Of a DNA stretch of 64,000 nt, positions 61,139 to 64,000 are shown piece after piece. The notes beneath the pieces were generated by a model. The model had not been told where the DNA came from. It saw only the letters and a program-made list of their open reading frames with translations, and searched no databases. The stretch lies in assembly GCA_902362715.1 (NCBI GenBank), contig CABIXN010000003.1:63306-127305 (forward strand), given 5' to 3'. How positions within the stretch are numbered: the first letter of the stretch is position 1; each line of letters begins with the position of its first letter. Source of the DNA: Lachnospiraceae bacterium. Lineage in GTDB: Bacteria; Bacillota; Clostridia; Lachnospirales; Lachnospiraceae. The translations under genes and the position numbers were made by a program.

Positions 61139-62140
61139 ATGATGCTTACAACAAAACAGAATTTTCTGGAAACAATTAAAAAAGGCGGAAAACCGGATCG
61201 TCTTGCAGCATGCTATACTGCGTTTAAACCCATAGGAGGAGATCCGGTATTCCAGTTTGTGCGGGGAAACCGTATCAGAGGAACATACTCTTATGACCGT
61301 TGGGGAACTTATATTGCTTTCCCGGAAGAGCAGCCGGCGGCAACGCCTGTTGTTACAGCTGAAAATCAGGTCATCCAGGATATAGAGGAATGGAAAAAAT
61401 ACGTAAAGGTTCCAGATCTGCGAGGCAACTGTTCCGAAGGATGGGAGACAGCTCTTGCAAATAAGGCAGCCATTGATAAAGATGAATATATGTCCATTAC
61501 CATAATGGGAACAGGTATTTTTGAACAGCTCCACATGCTGATGACATTTGAAGATACGCTCTGTAATTTCCTGTTATATCCGGATGAAATGCATGAGCTG
61601 ATTGATGTTATTACGGAGTACCGCTTAGAGTACATGAAATTGATTGTAGAGAATCTGCATCCAGATGCGATTTTATCCCATGATGACTGGGGAAGCAAAA
61701 CGAGCCTGTTTATGGCTCCGGATACATGGAGAGAATTCTTTAAAGAACCGTACCGCAGACTGTATGACTATCTTCATGCCAATGATATCTTAATTGTGCA
61801 TCATTCGGATTCTTTCTGTGAACCCATTGCGGAAGATATGGCAGATATCGGAATTGATGTGTGGCAGGGAGTGCTTCCAACAAATAATATTCCTGAGATT
61901 TCCAAACGCCTGAATGGACGTATGGCTTTGATGGGAGGTATTGATTCCGGAATAGACCGTGCAGATACACCGGAAGAAGAGATTCGGAAAGAGACAAGAA
62001 GGGCTTGTATGGAATACGGAGATCTGCCTCAGTTTATTCCAAGTATTACATACGGCGGTCCGGGAACAATCTATCCGGAAGTTGAAAAAGTAATTATTGA
62101 TGAGATCCATCAGTTTAATAAAGAAAAGTTTGGAATTTAG
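61139..62140 (+). CDS. Uroporphyrinogen decarboxylase-fold protein (corrinoid methyltransferase-like)
   Basis: A 333-residue TIM-barrel protein of the UroD/MtaA/CmuA superfamily: SHDDWGSKTSLFMAPDTWREF, LIVHHSDSFCEPIAEDM, VWQGVLPTNNIPEI, and FIPSITYGGPGTIYPEVEKVIIDEI. No haem genes are nearby, and the sequence looks like the methyltransferase/demethylase branch common in gut Clostridia rather than true HemE. No corrinoid protein lies next to it. I chose ATG 61139/61142 behind AAGGGGGA; a longer in-frame start at 61082 lacks support. Confidence 0.8.
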   Translation: MMLTTKQNFLETIKKGGKPDRLAACYTAFKPIGGDPVFQFVRGNRIRGTYSYDRWGTYIAFPEEQPAATPVVTAENQVIQDIEEWKKYVKVPDLRGNCSEGWETALANKAAIDKDEYMSITIMGTGIFEQLHMLMTFEDTLCNFLLYPDEMHELIDVITEYRLEYMKLIVENLHPDAILSHDDWGSKTSLFMAPDTWREFFKEPYRRLYDYLHANDILIVHHSDSFCEPIAEDMADIGIDVWQGVLPTNNIPEISKRLNGRMALMGGIDSGIDRADTPEEEIRKETRRACMEYGDLPQFIPSITYGGPGTIYPEVEKVIIDEIHQFNKEKFGI

Positions 62141-62212
62141 TGCAGAATCACAGGTAATATGCAGGGAGTCTGCGGGCTGTTCCTTTGTGTGAAAAGTAAA
62201 TAAAAAACTATG

Positions 62213-62250
62213 CCGCTGTGTGGGAGAAGGATACCTGCACAGCGGTTTTT
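62213..62250 (+). terminator. Terminator after UroD-like gene
   Basis: CCGCTGTG (62213-62220) pairs with CACAGCGG (62238-62245), followed by TTTTT. Confidence 0.85.
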
Positions 62251-62284
62251 AATACAATGGGAGCTATAAGTATCCCATTGTATT
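62251..62284. terminator. Second perfect hairpin, probable terminator
   Basis: AATACAATGGGA (62251-62262) and TCCCATTGTATT (62273-62284), a 12-bp perfect stem with a 10-base loop. It lies directly after the first terminator and may serve the convergent XRE gene. Confidence 0.6.
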
Positions 62285-62310
62285 AAAACGCTCCCCGGGG
62301 AAGCCCCCTT

Positions 62311-62562
62311 TTATGGTTCTCGGATATTCAGGAGATTATAAACGGTTACATCAAGAGCTTTGGCGAACTGAATCAGTTCATAGTCGGTTACGATGCGTTC
62401 TCCTGTTTCTATACGGCTGATGGACTTTTGATTCAGGTTTAATCCGTTCAGCTGTACTTTGGCAGCCAGCTGCTCCTGGGACAGCCCGCATTTTTCCCTT
62501 TCTGCCCGGATTTGTCTCCCAGAAGTATTGCAGAGTCCATTTGAACATCTGTAGATCCTCAA
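62311..62562 (-). CDS. XRE-family transcriptional regulator
   Basis: An 83-residue HTH protein: GRQIRAEREKCGLSQEQLAAKVQLNGLNLNQKSISRIETGERIVTDYELIQFAKALDV. The start is probably TTG 62562, because AAAGGAGG lies 9 bases upstream and no in-frame ATG has one. It is divergent from the VWA-like gene, so it may control it and itself from the 180-bp gap between them. Confidence 0.88.
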   Translation of the reverse strand: MRIYRCSNGLCNTSGRQIRAEREKCGLSQEQLAAKVQLNGLNLNQKSISRIETGERIVTDYELIQFAKALDVTVYNLLNIREP

Positions 62563-62744
62563 GTTGTTGTGCCTCCTTTTGAATTATCCCAAAGATAAGT
62601 AATCTGAGTTGACAGTAGCATAATGAAGAATTGATAATTACTCTAAAGATGACTAAAAACTTATGATATAGATAAATTTAATCTCCAATTATAAATACTT
62701 TTAGTGTAGAATAGTATGCATAATATAAAAGGAGATTAGCGGAT

Positions 62745-64000
62745 ATGGAAGAAGAAAAGCTGAAAACAGCTCAGGAGCTGGCGGGGCAGATTATGATCTG
62801 TGCCAGAGACCAGATTATGATTTCCATGCGTTTTCTGGACCGGGCTCTGTTTCGAATGCCTGTAACAGCCAGCAACAGGACCCCAGGCTTTGGTGTAGAC
62901 GGCGAAAAAATCTATTACAATCCGGAATTTGTACTTCAGTCATTTCAGCGCGAAAAGAATGAATGTACCCGGGCGTTTCTGCATATGATTCTCCACTGTA
63001 TTTTCAGCCATCCATTTCAATATGAGAAGCTGGACCGGGAATGCTGGGATCTGTCCTGTGATCTTGCTGTAGAAGCAGCTATTTTGGATTTGAATATAAA
63101 AGATACTGTTTTAAACCGGGATGACACAATGAGAAGAACTCTGAATAAATTTTCGGCGAAGGTTCCACATCTGACTGCGGAGAGGATCTATCGTTTCCTT
63201 TTAGATCATCCAGCGGAAAGGGAAGAGTGGCTGAAGGAATCGGCGGCTTTTGCACGGGATGAACATCTGCTTTGGATTCCTGAAAGGGAAGTGGACGCCA
63301 AGGAGAGAAGCGGGGATTCTTATACAACGGATACAAGAACTGCTATGGTGGGCTGCCATGAGGCAGACAGTGGAGAAGAAGGTGAGCAGGAAGAAGTAGA
63401 AGAAGCACTTTTAGGCCAGGGAGACAGCGACTGGGAAGATATCAGCCAGCATGCAAAGACGGATCTTGAGACGTTTTCCAGAGAACAGGGATTTGGCGCC
63501 GGAAGCCTGCTGTTAAATTTGCGGGAAAGTCTTCGTGATAAAATAGATTATGGAGAGTTTTTGCGAAAATTTGCTGTAATGGGCGAAGAAATGCATATCA
63601 ATGATGATGAGTTTGATTATATATATTATACATATGGTATGCAGCTGTTTGGGAATATGCCTCTGGTAGAACCTTTGGAATACCGGGAGAGCAAGCGTAT
63701 CCGGGAATTTGTCATTGCCATTGATACGTCTGGATCCTGTCAGGGAAAGACAGTAGAACGATTCCTAAATAAAACATATTCCATATTAAAAACAAGCGAA
63801 AGCTATTTTGCACGTGTAAATATTCATATTATACAGTGCGACAGCCAGATACAGCGGGATGTGAAAATTACTTCTGATGAGGAATTTGAACAGTATATGC
63901 AGGATGTGGAGCTGGCGGGATTTGGCGGCACTGATTTTAGACCGGTATTTGATCATGTAGACGGAATGATCAGACGTCATGAGTTCCAGAATCTGAAAGG
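62745..64000 (+). CDS. VWA-like/putative metallopeptidase protein (DUF2201-type), 3' truncated
   Basis: The frame is open from ATG 62745 (AAAGGAG upstream) to the window end, over 418 codons. The N-terminal half contains FLHMILHCIFSHPF, an HxxxH-type motif like that of the putative metallopeptidase domain found with such proteins. An acidic linker (EADSGEEGEQEEVEEALLG) follows. The C-terminal part is a von Willebrand A-like domain with the MIDAS-type motif VIAIDTSGSC and FGGTDFRPVFD. These proteins normally pair with a MoxR-type AAA+ ATPase, expected outside the window. Confidence 0.82.
   Translation, partial: MEEEKLKTAQELAGQIMICARDQIMISMRFLDRALFRMPVTASNRTPGFGVDGEKIYYNPEFVLQSFQREKNECTRAFLHMILHCIFSHPFQYEKLDRECWDLSCDLAVEAAILDLNIKDTVLNRDDTMRRTLNKFSAKVPHLTAERIYRFLLDHPAEREEWLKESAAFARDEHLLWIPEREVDAKERSGDSYTTDTRTAMVGCHEADSGEEGEQEEVEEALLGQGDSDWEDISQHAKTDLETFSREQGFGAGSLLLNLRESLRDKIDYGEFLRKFAVMGEEMHINDDEFDYIYYTYGMQLFGNMPLVEPLEYRESKRIREFVIAIDTSGSCQGKTVERFLNKTYSILKTSESYFARVNIHIIQCDSQIQRDVKITSDEEFEQYMQDVELAGFGGTDFRPVFDHVDGMIRRHEFQNLK

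Overview
The window looks like chromosome of an anaerobic, spore-forming Clostridia member, most likely Lachnospiraceae. Supporting evidence: an anaerobic ribonucleotide reductase pair (nrdD-nrdG), an alpha/beta-type small acid-soluble spore protein, the oxygen-sensitive 4-hydroxybutyryl-CoA dehydratase, a minimal SufC-SufB pair without SufS/SufU, strong AGGAGG ribosome binding sites, and cell-wall proteins with the PKTGD-type sorting signal common in gut Clostridia. No rRNA is present; the one tRNA is tRNA-Leu(TAG). Species was not determined.

Layout. 1-5.9 kb: the 3' part of a secreted papain-like protease, an MFS transporter, an EamA transporter, and an AT-rich secreted protein with a small membrane protein. 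6-17.8 kb: a sigma-54 block. rpoN is followed by abfT-abfD (4-hydroxybutyrate to crotonyl-CoA), a PAS-AAA+-Fis activator and, divergently, a six-gene operon: NifU-like protein, Cys-rich/MaoC hydratase fusion, acyl carrier protein, metallo-hydrolase, LuxE-LuxC fusion and AMP-ligase. Near-perfect -24/-12 promoters precede both abfD and the six-gene operon. Three 31-bp-phased putative activator sites precede the operon. 17.8-24.8 kb: gltX, nrdDG with two NrdR-like boxes, proC, and a Gate-domain membrane protein. 24.9-29.9 kb: two PhzA/PhzB-like proteins flanking a GPH symporter, then a LysR regulator and a pita-bread (M24-fold) protein that has lost its metal ligands.

30-34.3 kb: a decayed mobile element at tRNA-Leu. 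It holds a broken integrase, three tandem type I toxin-antitoxin modules with holin-like peptides of 26-31 residues, a frameshifted PBECR-like nuclease, a lipoprotein gene with one in-frame TGA, and a repressor remnant. 34.3-44.8 kb: a sortase-anchored helical surface protein, Ktr potassium uptake, small housekeeping-type genes (DUF1653, CYTH, DJ-1), a phloretin/DAPG-hydrolase-like C-C hydrolase, SufC-SufB and the spore protein. 45-53.9 kb: tig-clpP-clpX-lon-engB protein quality control, then a zinc/manganese ABC transporter. 54.1-58 kb: a sulfotransferase-cysD-cysNC operon, a self-contained PAPS synthesis and sulfonation unit. 58-64 kb: a cytidylate-kinase-like protein, a two-component system, a UroD-family methyltransferase-like protein, an XRE regulator, and the start of a VWA/metallopeptidase-like protein that runs off the end.

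The most interesting parts are the sigma-54-controlled LuxE-LuxC/ACP operon next to 4-hydroxybutyrate genes, the triplicated antitoxin RNAs with stem covariation visible within the window, the sulfonation operon, and a 67-bp foldback repeat found downstream of two genes 15 kb apart. Functions were assigned by reading motifs; no database search was run.
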